Assembly: GCA_021464245.1 (NCBI GenBank)
Contig: JADCRB010000018.1
Coordinates: 3,210,015 to 3,274,014, forward strand
DNA length: 64,000 nt
Reading direction: 5' to 3'
Origin: Carallia brachiata
Lineage: Eukaryota; Streptophyta; Magnoliopsida; Malpighiales; Rhizophoraceae
In this document: piece after piece, positions 34,760-47,600 of the stretch
Layout: each line of letters starts with the position of its first letter
Position numbering within the stretch: the stretch's first letter is position 1
The notes under the pieces: model-generated
Told to the model about the DNA's origin: nothing
Database searches by the model: none
The model's input: only the letters and a program-made list of their open reading frames with translations
Position numbers and translations under genes: made by a program

Positions 34760-37700
34760 TTGGTCAATTGGTTGGTATAGAGAAAAAGAAAGGATTGGTA
34801 GATGTGCATTTATACAGTGTTTTGGACCAAATTTTCAATGGGGCTGTTGGCTTGGAAGGGACATGTCTCTGGTGCCAATGGCTTGTTCACCAATTATAGA
34901 CTTTAAGACTTTGACAATGTTTGTAAAAAGCATACACAAATTTTTTTTTTTGATCCTTTTAAAAAAAGTATTGTATTATAATACATTTTAGCTATACGTT
35001 TTAATAATTTTGTAATAATATATAAATTTTTTATAATTATATGTGTATTTTTTATAATAAAAAAATAAATTATAAATTTTTATTTTAAAAAATATAATTA
35101 TTATTACACAAATTATAAATATTAACTGTATGGCAATATAATATTTACACCATCATTTTCCGTTTGGGAAACTGCATTTCTGACTTTAAGTATCTGCAAG
35201 TGCATGGCTGAGATGACTGTTGGAACAACTTCCGTTAGCTGACTTGACTGGCATTTATGATACCTCAGATACATATAAATAAATAAATAGATATATAATA
35301 TATATCCAGGTGTCCTAGCTGCAAATATTTTTGTTACAGTATTTTGTTTTATTAACTTTGTTACAGTGTTTTGACAGCATGAAGATTGACAAAGTTTTGC
35401 TAATTATGATTACTTTTAGCAAAACTGAAGAGTTCCTTGAAATGGGTTACATTAAATCTATCCTTAATTTCTGTTTTTTTTATTTGTAAAAAAAAAATGA
35501 TAATTTATTATTAAAGAAGAGATAATTTAAATTTAAATTAAATTTTAGATTTTTCAGTTATAAATACACGTCATTAATCACTCTAACTAAATTGGATGCT
35601 TATCTTACATCTTATTTAGCTTACTACTAGTGAAATATGTAATATATTTTTTTATCATTAAAAAAGGTATTTTTAGATATGTCAGTTATAATATTTGTAA
35701 ACTGAAACTAATTTTTATACTGTTAGCGCTCTCATTTAACTTCTCTATAGGGAGAACCTACTACGCGAATACTATTAAGCCAAAAAAACGTACCTCTCCC
35801 ACGCCGACTTAGATGTTAACAAGTCGTAAACTCAACACTGTGCTTCAATTTGAAATACCCTTTAATTCCGAGACAAACGATGGTGCAAAGACTTAAACTC
35901 AAAATAATGCAGGGACAATATGTCAGATTATTACTAAACTACTATTTCAAGTAATAGAATCCGTAATATTAGACAATTGTTAGTCAAAGTCAATTATGAT
36001 TCAATGACTTGTTATTCTTTTAGTTTGATTCTGTCTATTAACATAGCATTAATTAGAGTCTATCGAAGAAATTATTCTCATGTTAAAAAAAATCAAAGAA
36101 ATAATTCTTTAAGCATGTTTAAAGTACCCATTGGTAGACTATTTGAAAGGGTTAATCTAGTGCAATAGATGTAATTAATTCCCATCTTATCGCCCATGTC
36201 TTAAATAATACAAAAGAAACAATTTCTCTGAAATTTTTTAATTTAGATCACCCATATTTAACTTTTCTTAAACTATATAATGTGTGAGTCTCATATATTT
36301 AAAAGGTTTTTTATATTGTATTTTTGAGCCAATGATCATATTCGTAGTAAATAGTACACAAACAGAGAGAGGGAGAGAGAGAGAGCCCCACTTCATTTAG
36401 GGCTGGGAATCGTCGTTTCAGAGAAGGAAATACGCAAATTGCTTATGTTGCCGATTTTTTTGGTGTAATAAATTGGGAAAGTGGGGTGACACCCTGCTAA
36501 AGACTATTGTCTTTTATATTCAAGTGAGTTACTATAAATTTGGATAATTATACATATAGTATTGGAGTAAAAATAAATTTAATCTCGTTACATACCTTAA
36601 TAAAACTCAAACTTAAAATTTTATGAACGGCATATTCTGATATTTTTTTATATATTTAATATTTATCACTAAATCATAATTTACAGTACCAGTTATGTCA
36701 CTGATTTCAACAACGAATAAATGCTGGTTTTATGGAAAAATTTCTTTTCCTTTTCTGGGAGGTAGAGGAGGTGTGGTTCAGGAGGTATGAAACCATGTTC
36801 AGGTGTTTAGATTACGTTTTTTTTTAGTTTTATTTTGTAACTTAATTTTAAATAATAATAAAATAATAATATAATTCATTAAAATATATTCAGTAATTTA
36901 TTTAACTTTTTTTAAATTTTAATTATTCTAAATATTGTTACTTTTTTTTTTTAACCTAATAGAAAGCTGTCGGCTGCCCAAAAAAAAAGGAAAGGGCTGC
37001 TTAAAGTTTGGTTAAAGGCTAATTTGTTTTTACCCTGTCCTTTTTCTCAAGTGAATCCTTCCTCCAGTACTCTTCTAACAGTAAACAATCAGAACTACAA
37101 AAAATCGTGCTATTTCTTGCTTTGTTTTTTTTTATTAAAAAATTTATTAAGTCATAAAATATATAATATAATTAATTTTTTTTTATTTTCATAAATCTTA
37201 TAGTCCCTTCTTCTTAAAATTAATATATGAGACTTTTAATATAAAAATTTGAGTTCTTAACTACTGGCATACCTTATAATTTCAATTACATGCTCAAACA
37301 AGAAAATCTTACCGTTTCCCATACTCAAATGTTATTATTTTTTTTTTTATTAAAAAGTTCAGAAAATTGTGAGTTATACAATAAAAATAATATTTTTCAT
37401 TTACATGAGTAGACATATAATTTATTCAACGGTATCTAACCATTTTTTTCTACAATCAGACATATAATTCATCTTACAATATCTAACTTTTTTTTTTTTC
37501 AAATTTAACTATATTATAACTCTTATTATTACGTGATACCCTCTTTGTAATTACATTCAATCACAACTCATTCCACTTAGCCAACTGGGCCTCCTATTTA
37601 TCTTCTTAGAATGGTTTACCTATATGAGCAGAGAAAAGTCATACAACAAGTGATGACAAAAGTAGAGCACACCTAGAGACTTTTACCAGGGCAAACAGCA

Positions 37701-40700
37701 AAAAATTTGTTGCACATCCTTGTTGTTCTGGTCTGACTTACTGGTCCCTCAGTTCTATTTCAATGGAAAGGGAAACCAGCGTCATTCATTCTTGAAAAGT
37801 GAGATGACTTTTTTTTCAATTCCTTGCGCTTGAAAACAAGTGAAATCACTCACATTCCCAAAGAACTTTTGTTTTCATGCACCACAAAAACCAATTTAAC
37901 TTTGTACCAAGCGCAAAAAAAAAAACTTTGTATCAACAACCCGATAATTTATATAACCTTTTTTTTTTTTTTCTGTTATAAGAGATGCTAAAAGGCAATG
38001 AAAGAAAAAACATTTTGATTAAAACTCGAGTATAAGATCAAAAAGTCCCAATGAAACGTCTTGTGTTAGAAATACAAAATATATTAAATTATTTTAAATT
38101 CATTTATATGTAAGTTGGCCATAAATCTTTTCCTTACTGTAATGTTTATCATGATCAACGTTGACGTATTAGGCCAGGCTATAAGTCCCATGTAAACTCA
38201 TGGTGTTATTTTGGGTATTAGCTATAAATTTATAAGATGTGTTTAAAAAATACAACGATGGAAACAATTATCCTTGTAGACCTCTTGATAGTGACGGATC
38301 CAGAACAAATTTTGAAGAGTGCAAAGTGCATTTGTATAAATATAATAGCAAGAGCAGTACATATGATAACAAATAAAAAATATATTAATTATTTTGAATA
38401 AAAATATTATAATTATTTTTATGAATGTTAATGTTTTAAAATTATCTTTTTTATTTTTTATATAGTCAAATATTTTTATATCATTTAGATCTTGTGCGAT
38501 TGTGTAATAGATATTTTATGATATTTATTATAGAAAAAGTTCTTTCATTATAAATATTGTAACCAATAAAATTAAACTCAATTTCACAAACAAAAATATA
38601 TTTGGATATGCAATATGCTTCTATATATTGCTTCTTTTTTTATATTATTGTTTACAAATAATTTGTTTTTCAAAAAAATAAAATACTTCTAAAATTAGTG
38701 TTGGTGACATTCCAAGCTAAATGAATTTAGTTTATTGATAACATTTGTATTCCAAAAATGTTTTGTATGCAATTTCTGTATTTCAAAACTATTTTGTATA
38801 AAAATGTTTTGTAACATTTATATTTTAAAAATATTTTGTATACCCAATTATCGTTGATGAGGCTTACTTCAAAGCATTGTACTTGTGATGATACCCAAAA
38901 AAAAAAAACATGCATTCATTAAAAAGAGGAAACAGGATTTGAAGTTTGAACTCGGGTCTTCAACAAAATGGAGAAGGCATTTAACCACTGGGCTAAATTG
39001 TTCCGGTTTTGAGTTTCTGCATGCCTTTAATTAATACGTTAAGCCGTCAGGGGACAACTATCTTCTACATCCATCCCTGCTTGTTAATAATAGCCTATTA
39101 AATGATCACTCATTTTATGAATAACTCGCGATTCACGCGACACAATAGAATCCAGTGATGATTATATTTTGCAACCTAAAAACATTTAGCTATAAGGACT
39201 CAGTAATAATTAATAGTTAAAATGGTTAAAAATAATGATCTTAAATCTGTTGTTTATCATCCCTGATCTCTTACTAGACTGCTAGCTCTCTAGGACAAAA
39301 AAAATGTAATAATAAAAACCTTTAGCTGTAAAAAAAATTGACTTAGAACATCTATCATCTTTCCTTTTATAAATCATTGTTTCTAAGACATTTAACTCAT
39401 CATATTAGAGGAAAGAGTTACAACTGCTTAGCTTCCCTCCAATCGTTCAAACAAAAACAAGCTTACCTCCAATCAATGACTTATAATTTTTTTCAACTTT
39501 TTAAGCGAAATAGAGTCAATTTATCATAAATAAATCGACCGGATTCAAATACTTCATCGTTATATAAGAATTTTTTATATACATATAAATTTCTCTTCAC
39601 TGCTCCAAGTGAAAAAAAAAAAAACAGAAAGAATTGAAAATTTTCAGCCATCTATATTTCAATTCTTTTATTTTCTGCATTTTTTTATTCCCTCCATTCT
39701 CATTTCCAAACAAGATGCAAATAGATTTGTGCAACTTTTGGTCTTTAATGAAGCCACGTTTGTGAGAACTGTTGAAATCATGGGCATGAGGTCATTGCAT
39801 GACTAAAATATGTCAGCCTCAAGTGGACCTTTTACTTACTGTACAAGTACAACTCTCTGTTCGTGTCCTCTTTTTTTTTTTAATTTTATTTTTCTTGAAT
39901 TGTTGTTGTGAGCAGATCTAACGTAATTTTTGTTGGATAAGTGTTAAGAGAACCGCTACATTCCTATATTTACCGAATACATAAAATATATTTAATTAAT
40001 TTAATAATATTTAATAATTTAATTATTTTAATTTTTACGTGTCTAATTATTTTTATTTATTTACATAATTTATCTTTTTCCAAGCGTTAATAAGTACCAC
40101 TTTCCCCGACTCGGTTTGCGTGGGGCCACCACACACTTTCTCAGGCTGAAAATCTTATTTAATACAAACCAAGAAAAAAAAAAAAAACGTTTGTCCGAGA
40201 CTTTCGTAGTAGTTAAGTTTGAAACCGGTGCTCCTACAACGCTGCAGAAAATGACTGATGTGGTGGACTTGGGACCTGTACGAGATTTTTATTTTTTTTT
40301 ATATATATATATATATATATATAATGATTGTGTAAATAAGTAAATATTTATTTAAAGAATATATACAAATATTTCTTGTCTCTTTTCACATTTATTTTAA
40401 ATATATATATATCAAAATTTTTTTAAAAAAAAAGCATAAACCTGCAAGGATCACTCCTACTACATCAACATGTCTTCTCACGCTGTCTCCTAACTTTTTT
40501 AATCTAAAAATTGGTTGGAACACGTAGATTTTGAGACTCTTGCCTTAATAAGATTTGAAAAATAATTAATTTATTAATGATTCTCCTTATTTTAGCAAAA
40601 TAAATTATTTATATAATAATCACGTTTTGAGTATAATTAATTGAAATATTTTATCAAGATATTGCCTTCATATATCCAAATTTTAATATATTTTTTTTCA

Positions 40701-41098
40701 CGAAATTTTGGGTCCTTTCGTAAAAAAAAAAAAAAAAAAGAGAGAGAAGCAACTAAAATGTAGTACTGCGCAATGTCTCGCACCGTTAGAACTCAAGCAG
40801 TGCCACTGCCACCTCTCTGGCCACCTCACATTAGCTGTCACGTTTCATTAAAACCTTACTAGGCTAATATTCATTTTGGCTTTAAAATTTGAACTTATTC
40901 GAATAAGAGTGTCACAAACAGTTGTATTAGCAAAATATATATATGTATATATATATAGTGGAGGGCTTTAATTTCACTGAATGCTGATTCATTAGTCTTT
41001 TGGGCTCCAAGTACCAGTTCCTTCCACACTCCTCATGGCAATCCTCACACACTCACACCCTCTCTTCACTCACTATTTTAATTCATTAGTTTCCTTCC
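34760..41098. other. Long AT-rich spacer with repeats
   Basis: About 6.3 kb without a supported gene. It contains (TA)n runs (40299-40322, 40926-40955), a tRNA-like SINE candidate at about 38940-38997, and a possible small DNA transposon at 38297-39083 (see findings). It includes the promoter of the EPFL gene on its left side. Confidence 0.6.
38941..38997 (-). repeat. tRNA-derived SINE-like segment (Pol III A and B boxes)
   Basis: On the minus strand TAGCCCAGTGG (38995-38985) fits the Pol III A-box consensus and GAGTTCAAACTTC (38953-38941) the B box, 31 bp apart, as in tRNA heads of plant SINEs. Not a functional tRNA: no cloverleaf is evident. Confidence 0.5.
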
Positions 41099-41249
41099 TT
41101 TTTTTTTTTTTTTTTTTTTCTTTTCTTCCTGAATCTAATGGCTAGCGAGTCCATGTTAAGCCATTTGGAATGAAGACCAGACAAGAGTTCGAACCCTGCT
41201 CTGGCGGTGGATTAGCACTTCTTTTACCAAACGGGCTACGCCGGTCCTC
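41099..41249 (-). repeat. tRNA-derived SINE candidate with A tail
   Basis: Minus strand: TAGCCCGTTTGG (41238-41227) as A box, GGGTTCGAACTC (41196-41185) as B box, 31 bp apart, followed downstream by a body and a 22-base poly-A tail (poly-T at 41099-41120 on the plus strand). Head-body-A-tail order fits a retroposed SINE. I could not find clear target-site duplications. Confidence 0.65.
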
Positions 41250-41823
41250 AAAATTCAGCCACTGCTCAGCCCACTACTAAATAAGAATGTGATCCCAAAT
41301 GGTGGGTTGGCATATAGAACTAGGCTGGACTAACAGCCTAATATTATTTGTTTTGGGCAGTTATTTAGGCACTAACACGAGCTTAATGGGACGTTTTCTG
41401 AAGAAACAAAATCAATACCTCGATCTGAAAATAGTTTATGAAAAATTTACATCCATATCTACTCTCTAGTTGTCCAAATTCAATACCTCCAAATTCTACT
41501 CTTTTAAGGTTTTGACATGCAAGTTGCAACATTTTTTGTCTCCATTGACAATTAAAACCAATTTTTTTAATTAACAAGGCTGCAGTGTTAGTTACAAGCA
41601 ACTAAGGAAGTATATCTCAATTGATATTAAAATTGAAAGTCTTAAATTTGAGTTCTAATTGTAAACAATTAACCCAAAAAAAAAAAAAGTGTTAGCGACG
41701 AGCAAACACCCACTTATTCCCATTTCACTTCAAAGTTCATTAGTTCAGACAATTCATTGCATTCCATTACAACACAAAATTAACAACAAACAGACAATCA
41801 CAACAAGAGACATAAGAACATCA

Positions 41824-43168
41824 TCAATGGATCTTAACTTCCTTGGATTCTTTCTTAGGCTTTTCAGTTCTTGGAATGATAATGTGTAACACACCATCCT
41901 TCAACTCAGCCTTGATCTCATCAACTTTGGCATCATCAGGGAGCAAAAGGCTGGTGTTGTAAAACCCATAACTCACCGCAGAAAAATGCTCATCATCTGA
42001 TTCTTCTTCCTCCTCTTCCTTGTGCTCTCCCCTTATTGTCAAGACCCCATCTTCAATGGTGATCTTTATGTCCTCTCTGGACAGCCCCGGAACCTCGTAC
42101 CGCAATTTGTAGCAGTCTTCTTTCTCCTTGAAACGGCCCACGAGGTTGGAAGGGGACAGGTTCAGGTTTTGAAATAGCTTGTTGATGTTTTCAGTCGCCT
42201 GCAAGAGTGCATTTCCAAGTCCGGAGGGAAAGAACTCTGAGAAGAAAATGCAACAATGAGTTTAATATGCATATTAATTAGTCAAATTCATCAAAATCTA
42301 GACACTTACTTAAAGGGATTTCTTGGTGTAATGATTGAAATTTGTGCAATGCTTATGATTACTTTAATGCTGACTTTTCAGACTCAAATCATCTTTAAGA
42401 TCAAGTCACACATGTACATAGAAAATAGAGGAAGTTATGAAGGCAATATAATTTAGTTTAGGCGTTTTCTAATTTAAAAACCTCGAGTCAAATTAATTCA
42501 ATATCAAATAGCAATTGCAGGGAAGAAAATTTAGGACCCAATTAAAATACAAAGATTATAAGTGTTCACTCACAAACAAAAAGTAAGTAAATTTTATAAA
42601 ATGATAAAACCACTTCATTCATTTTAATGAATTATCTAAGTCAAATTGAATTTAAATAAAGTATCGGTACCTACACAAATCGCCATCTATTTGAAGTGGA
42701 TGTGGCACCTCAAGCTCACAAAGTGTCTTGACCATTCGGACAAGTATAAACAATTGAAAATAAAAAAGGAATACTACAAGAAGGCAAGTCGACTTGCCTA
42801 TGATGAAATAGGCCTAGGAACTAGGTGGGAGAGGACATGCAGACAGAGAGAGAGAGAGTACTACCATAAAGAGCAGGAACAAATTCACGTCCATTGCTCC
42901 TCCAAAGGCCCCTCTTGCCTTTCCTCCTAGGAAACAGCTTAGACTTCTTACTACCACCCTCAGCCACAGCAACTTGTTTGCCGTCTGATGTCTCACCACC
43001 AGCCCCCTTATCACCAGCCGTTGCCACAAACCTCTTCATCAGCAACTCATTAGTACTGTCCCTCCTTTGCCTTGGAACCCCACCAAGGCCACCCACCAAA
43101 GAAGAACGACCAGAAGAGCACACCCTTTGGGACAAGTAGTTCCTCAAGGCCAAACGTGCCAAAGCCAT
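41824..43168 (-). CDS. HSP26.5: Mitochondrial small heat-shock protein (HSP26.5 type)
   Basis: An organelle-targeted alpha-crystallin chaperone of 238 aa. Exon 1 (43168-42865) starts MALARLALRNYLSQRV, an Arg-rich, acid-poor presequence of mitochondrial type, and ends CTCTTTATG/GTAGTAC. Exon 2 (42236-41824) follows TTCTCAG and joins in phase (EFFPSGLGNALLQATENIN). The alpha-crystallin domain spans about residues 135-230, with CYKLRYEVPGLSREDIKI, the acidic EEEEEESDDE loop, YNTSLLLPDDAK, and the C-terminal GVLHIIIPR motif (consensus GVLxxxxP) at residues 216-224. An intron splitting presequence from crystallin domain, and the overall length, agree with the Arabidopsis 26.5-kDa mitochondrial protein (At1g52560). 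The gene is open and clean. It holds unfolding proteins during heat stress in the mitochondrial matrix (family knowledge). Confidence 0.92.
42237..42864 (-). other. Intron of the small heat-shock protein gene
   Basis: 628 bp, GTAGTAC donor and TTCTCAG acceptor. AT-rich, with an AG repeat near the donor. No other feature seen. Confidence 0.85.
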
Positions 43169-43273
43169 TCTCCAATTTACTGATGCTCGAGAGATTTTTG
43201 TGAGAGAAATTATGCAAAGAAAGGTAAAAGCTTAAAATGAAGAGACTTGAGAGAGAGTTTAAAGACAACCTGG

Positions 43274-43298
43274 AGAAGCGTCTAAGAGGTTCTCGGAG
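43274..43298 (-). promoter_or_regulatory. Candidate heat-shock element upstream of the sHSP gene
   Basis: Five consecutive pentamers AGAAG CGTCT AAGAG GTTCT CGGAG lie about 106-130 bp upstream of the start codon. They follow the alternating nGAAn/nTTCn register of heat-shock elements; units 1 and 4 are perfect, units 2 and 5 have one mismatch, unit 3 is poor. A further partial match (GTTCCAGAGA) is at 43373-43382. HSF binding is inference. Confidence 0.45.
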
Positions 43299-43399
43299 GG
43301 GCTGGGACAGGCCAAAAAAGAAAAAGCCTTTACGTGTAAGCAGGAAAGTATAGTTCTGGGTGTGGCAAGAGTGTTCCAGAGAAAAATTGCATCTTATGC

Positions 43400-44634
43400 C
43401 ACATCATGACATCAACTGAATATAAAACATTGGCTTTATACACGACGCGAGAATATTTCACATGGAACATACTTAAAATTATAACCGTTTACGTATATAT
43501 GCGTTTGTTTGATGATACATTGAAAGACTATAAATATATAAATAATTGTGATGATGTAAAAATTTATGTGTGTTCTGCATTACATCATTATTATTATGAA
43601 GTTGTAAGAAAGAGATTTGTTAACCATTATTAGGTGTTTGGGAATTTGCACCTCCCTTGATTCACTCTTAATTCAGTATAATGACTTTGTCCCACTATGC
43701 GTGGTGAATGCAACCTTGTCCCACTATGCACAGTGAATGCAGTACAATCCTTTCTAACAGGATTGACAAGATTGTTAGATGTAACCTATTTTCCCATTCT
43801 TTCCCCATTTTTTTCGATTAAAAAAATAAAGATTTAGTGCCGCTATAATGCCATTTTCAATAGAATAGCATCGGCCAACGAAGCAGGCATAAAGAAAAAC
43901 CAATTGCGTGGCAAACCAACCGATGGTGTGCTCAATTGTTGCTTGTAGATCGTTAAATATGCAAAACCCGTCGAGGAAGAAAACCCTTTACGCGACAAGA
44001 TTCGTTATCACATACAAAGCATCCAATCTTGCCGTTTAAAAGCTGGAGCTATCAATCTGAGAGGCAACGCTTATTTTTTTGGAGTTAATTGCACACTAAA
44101 CTGTATAGATGGAAATAAGCATCCACGGCTGGCTCAGATTATCATACACGATTCTTTGATCTAATGATCATGGTGATTGTTCGAAGGCACATATTAGCAC
44201 CAGATCGAGACTCAACGGCGAATAGCTAACACGCACAGTATCAACGGTGATTAGCTTAAAACTTGTTCAGCTGTGGCTTAGTGATGTCAAAGTCCCATCC
44301 ACATTGTCTTTTCCAATATTCCAGGGGGAGAGAGGAGATGCATTAGAAGTACTATCGAGTAAGATACGAGCGACCAAAGAAACCATCAAAGAACTATCGC
44401 CAGATACAAGCACTAGCAGGCTAGCAGCCAATGATTTGTGATTTGTGTACATGCAACACAAAGGCATGCTTAAAAAATGGCCTGTAGTGGAAAATAATGT
44501 CCGAGGTGGGTGTATGAAACATAACGTCGCAGTTAATATACACCACTCAGTCGATTTGGTTCCATCTTTGAGGTTACAGCAACAGACGACGGGTTTCAAT
44601 TCTAACCAACTTTCAAATGCCTTTAAATTGCTAA
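43400..44634. other. Spacer between the DUF4050 gene and the sHSP gene
   Basis: Contains the presumed sHSP promoter on the right of its start codon and the 3' UTR of the DUF4050 gene. A short near-duplication (CTTTGTCCCACTATGC and CTTGTCCCACTATGC) is at about 43686 and 43712. No gene supported. Confidence 0.55.
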
Positions 44635-47600
44635 TCAATCATACATACCCTCTTGTTCCCAGATGTCCACGAGAAAATCCACCATTTCCTGTCAACAACA
44701 ACAACAAAAAAGCCTTAATCCACCATATCCTGTCAAATTAAGATCTATCGATTATGTAATAACTCTATGGCATTGGCTTCGAGGTAGTCAGGCAAAGATA
44801 GAGAGCGAGAGAAAGCTTACAGAGAGAGGAATAGGCTGAGGGAATGGCTTGTTGCTCCCAAGCAAATTGTCATATGTTGCGTTCCAACTGCAGCAAAGCA
44901 AGAATTTTTCAACCACATAGAGATAGTGAGTGCTGACAAGATAAGAATAAACCAATTAGTAAAGTGGTACTTCAGACAAGAACTTGGATGGGCCAAGATG
45001 ATTTCCCCATACTCCACTTTGTTTTCCCAAAAAAACACTTCAATCATCTAAAATTCTTAGAGATCTTATGACCATCACTAGGAAAGGAACAAAAAAAAGT
45101 CATCACCAATGAGTGAATTTTCTTTTAGGAATCAAACAAGAAGCAATATAAAGCATTTAGTATCTTCTGTTACTCAGGGTTCTGAAAAAGTAGCGCCTTG
45201 AAAAGGATAAAGCTAAAAGTTGTTTTACATTGAAAGTTATCCCCAAGAAGCCATGTCTAAAAATTCAACTGTTGGTGTTGAAAAGCTATTTGGACACACT
45301 CAGAAACTTCAGAAAGTGAGCTTAAACTCATACTAAATTCGAGTTTCAAGGTCTTGGCTAGAAATTTTAATCATCTTTTAATTCATCTCACGGCAAATAG
45401 TTTAATCAGAAAAAACATGTATATTACCCATCAAAACATAGTTGCCAAGCTTTACGACTTCTTAGGGCTGCATGGATGCAGTCCCTATTTTACTTGCAAA
45501 AGGAGCTAATGGAGAATTCCAGCATTTATGGATGAAAAGAATATGGTTGGTCAGGCTTGTGCACCCAGTGGATACCACATGAAAATGGTTCCAAGTTCAT
45601 TTGCAACACAAAGCAGTAGTTATTACAGATTGCTGGAGATACATGCAGGACCCATTAACTAGACTATCTAGGAGAACTCAAGAGCAGCTTACTTCAATTT
45701 GGGTTCTCGTGGCTGCTGTGGCCAGTTAGCAGACCTTCTGTTTCCTACCCAACGTTGCCTTGTTTGATTCCATAGAAGAAGACCTGCAATCCAGCGCCCA
45801 TGTAAAAGATTTTTAGCATGTGCATACATAAGAATGAAGAGGCTAGGGAAAATACATCAGCAATGGGACCTAGCGTGAAGGACCAAATGAATGAACCTGA
45901 CTTCTGGACTTCTGGGACTGAATAAACAAGATAAATGCCCACTACTGCAACCTTGTAGCATGTGCAAAAGCTTAATAGCAGATATTAGATCTTATCCCCA
46001 AAGGTTATCCAACAAGGTCAAAGAACATGATGGGAACAGCCAAAAACTCTGGCTTTCCACATTACCAGCTTTGTGCCTCCCAAAAACTTGGACTCAATTC
46101 CTATTGAGCAGAATCAGTGATATTAAACTGCAATGCATCTAAGGTTCGGTTCCAATAGAGTTTGGCCACCAAGTCGTATGCTATTGCTCAAGTATGTACA
46201 CTGCCATCAAGCATGGAGATCTTAATGCAATTAAGCCACATAAATCCACAAAGAAAAAAGAACTTGCCATGGTTTACAAATTCAGAAGTGTTGTTTGCAT
46301 TTCCAGGGCCGCCATGTGGATCAAGAGTCTGGTTAATTGTGCTGATTGATGAGATGCTTCCCTGTGACTGAGCTGCACTGTTGTCCATGTCACAAGTGCT
46401 GGTTGTCCAGAAATCGTCTGAAAGGCTGGGCTTCTTCACTATTTGTCCTCGAGGTTTTAAACCTTTTGATTGCTCCACTGAGGTAGTCAGAGTGGGCTTC
46501 TTATAGCGTCCAAGACAAGCACTGTTCTGTTACAAGTTACATACAATCATATAACTGGAAGAAACAGGTGCACTGATAAGGTCACATGACAAAGATCCAA
46601 ATATACGCAGGCAAATCCTGTGACAGGGGAACTGTGAAACTGGAGTTTTGAATAAAAATACAAATACGTGCAACATAGTACACGCCTAGAAGATGATGTA
46701 TAGACGTATTCCAAAAATATGGTGAAGGATAGTAAAACCAACACTAAAAGGAAACACACAATAAATCTTTCCCATATCTTTCCGCAAGTTTATATCCTTA
46801 TAACACAGTAAAATTTTATGGCATGAAAGATGAAAAGTGATCACTTGTGTTTCTAGAGGCATTAACACCAAAAACATTTCTAGCAGTAAAGATTATTCAA
46901 CTGATTCAAGTTAGAGAATACAAGTATTAACTATCAAACTGATTGGCAAGGCAAACACGTCTAACATATCAAGAAAAGCAACTATGTCTCCTGAAAATAC
47001 ACACATCTGGTATGGCCTCAATGTAGCGTAAAAAGCTGCATTGAACTCAAGACCCTACCAATCACTATTGGTAGCACTCAAAGAATCAACATACACAACC
47101 CCATACCTTACCAAATCGTTGAAATTATTGGTACAAGCATCGTACTCAAGACCATAGGACTCATTGTTGATGCAATTTACACACAAACTCAATCTACACA
47201 ACCCCACTCATTAAGTCACTCAAGCAGTCATTCTCTTGGTTCTGTCTCTTGCACTCTCACAAGCGCGCACTCAAAGAAAAACAGTTTGCATTCTTTACTT
47301 GGCTCACTCTCTTCTAGCATTCTTATCACTTGGCTCACATAATAGTCTGCCTTATGGCTATTCATAGACCTAATAAGTCGGTGAATTAACTGTTAAGAAT
47401 GCCCAGGAAATTTTTAGACCACAAGTCAACGAACCAAGACTCCTTGTCACCTCTCAGTTTGGTGATGGAAACAAACTGTCTTTCAAACAAATGAATTGGC
47501 TAATGACAATTTGCAAGTTGGAATAATCCAGAAATTACCTTGATCCTCAATTAGAATTGGACCCAGTACCAAAAACCTCTAGCTTGTCCAAAAATCTGGT

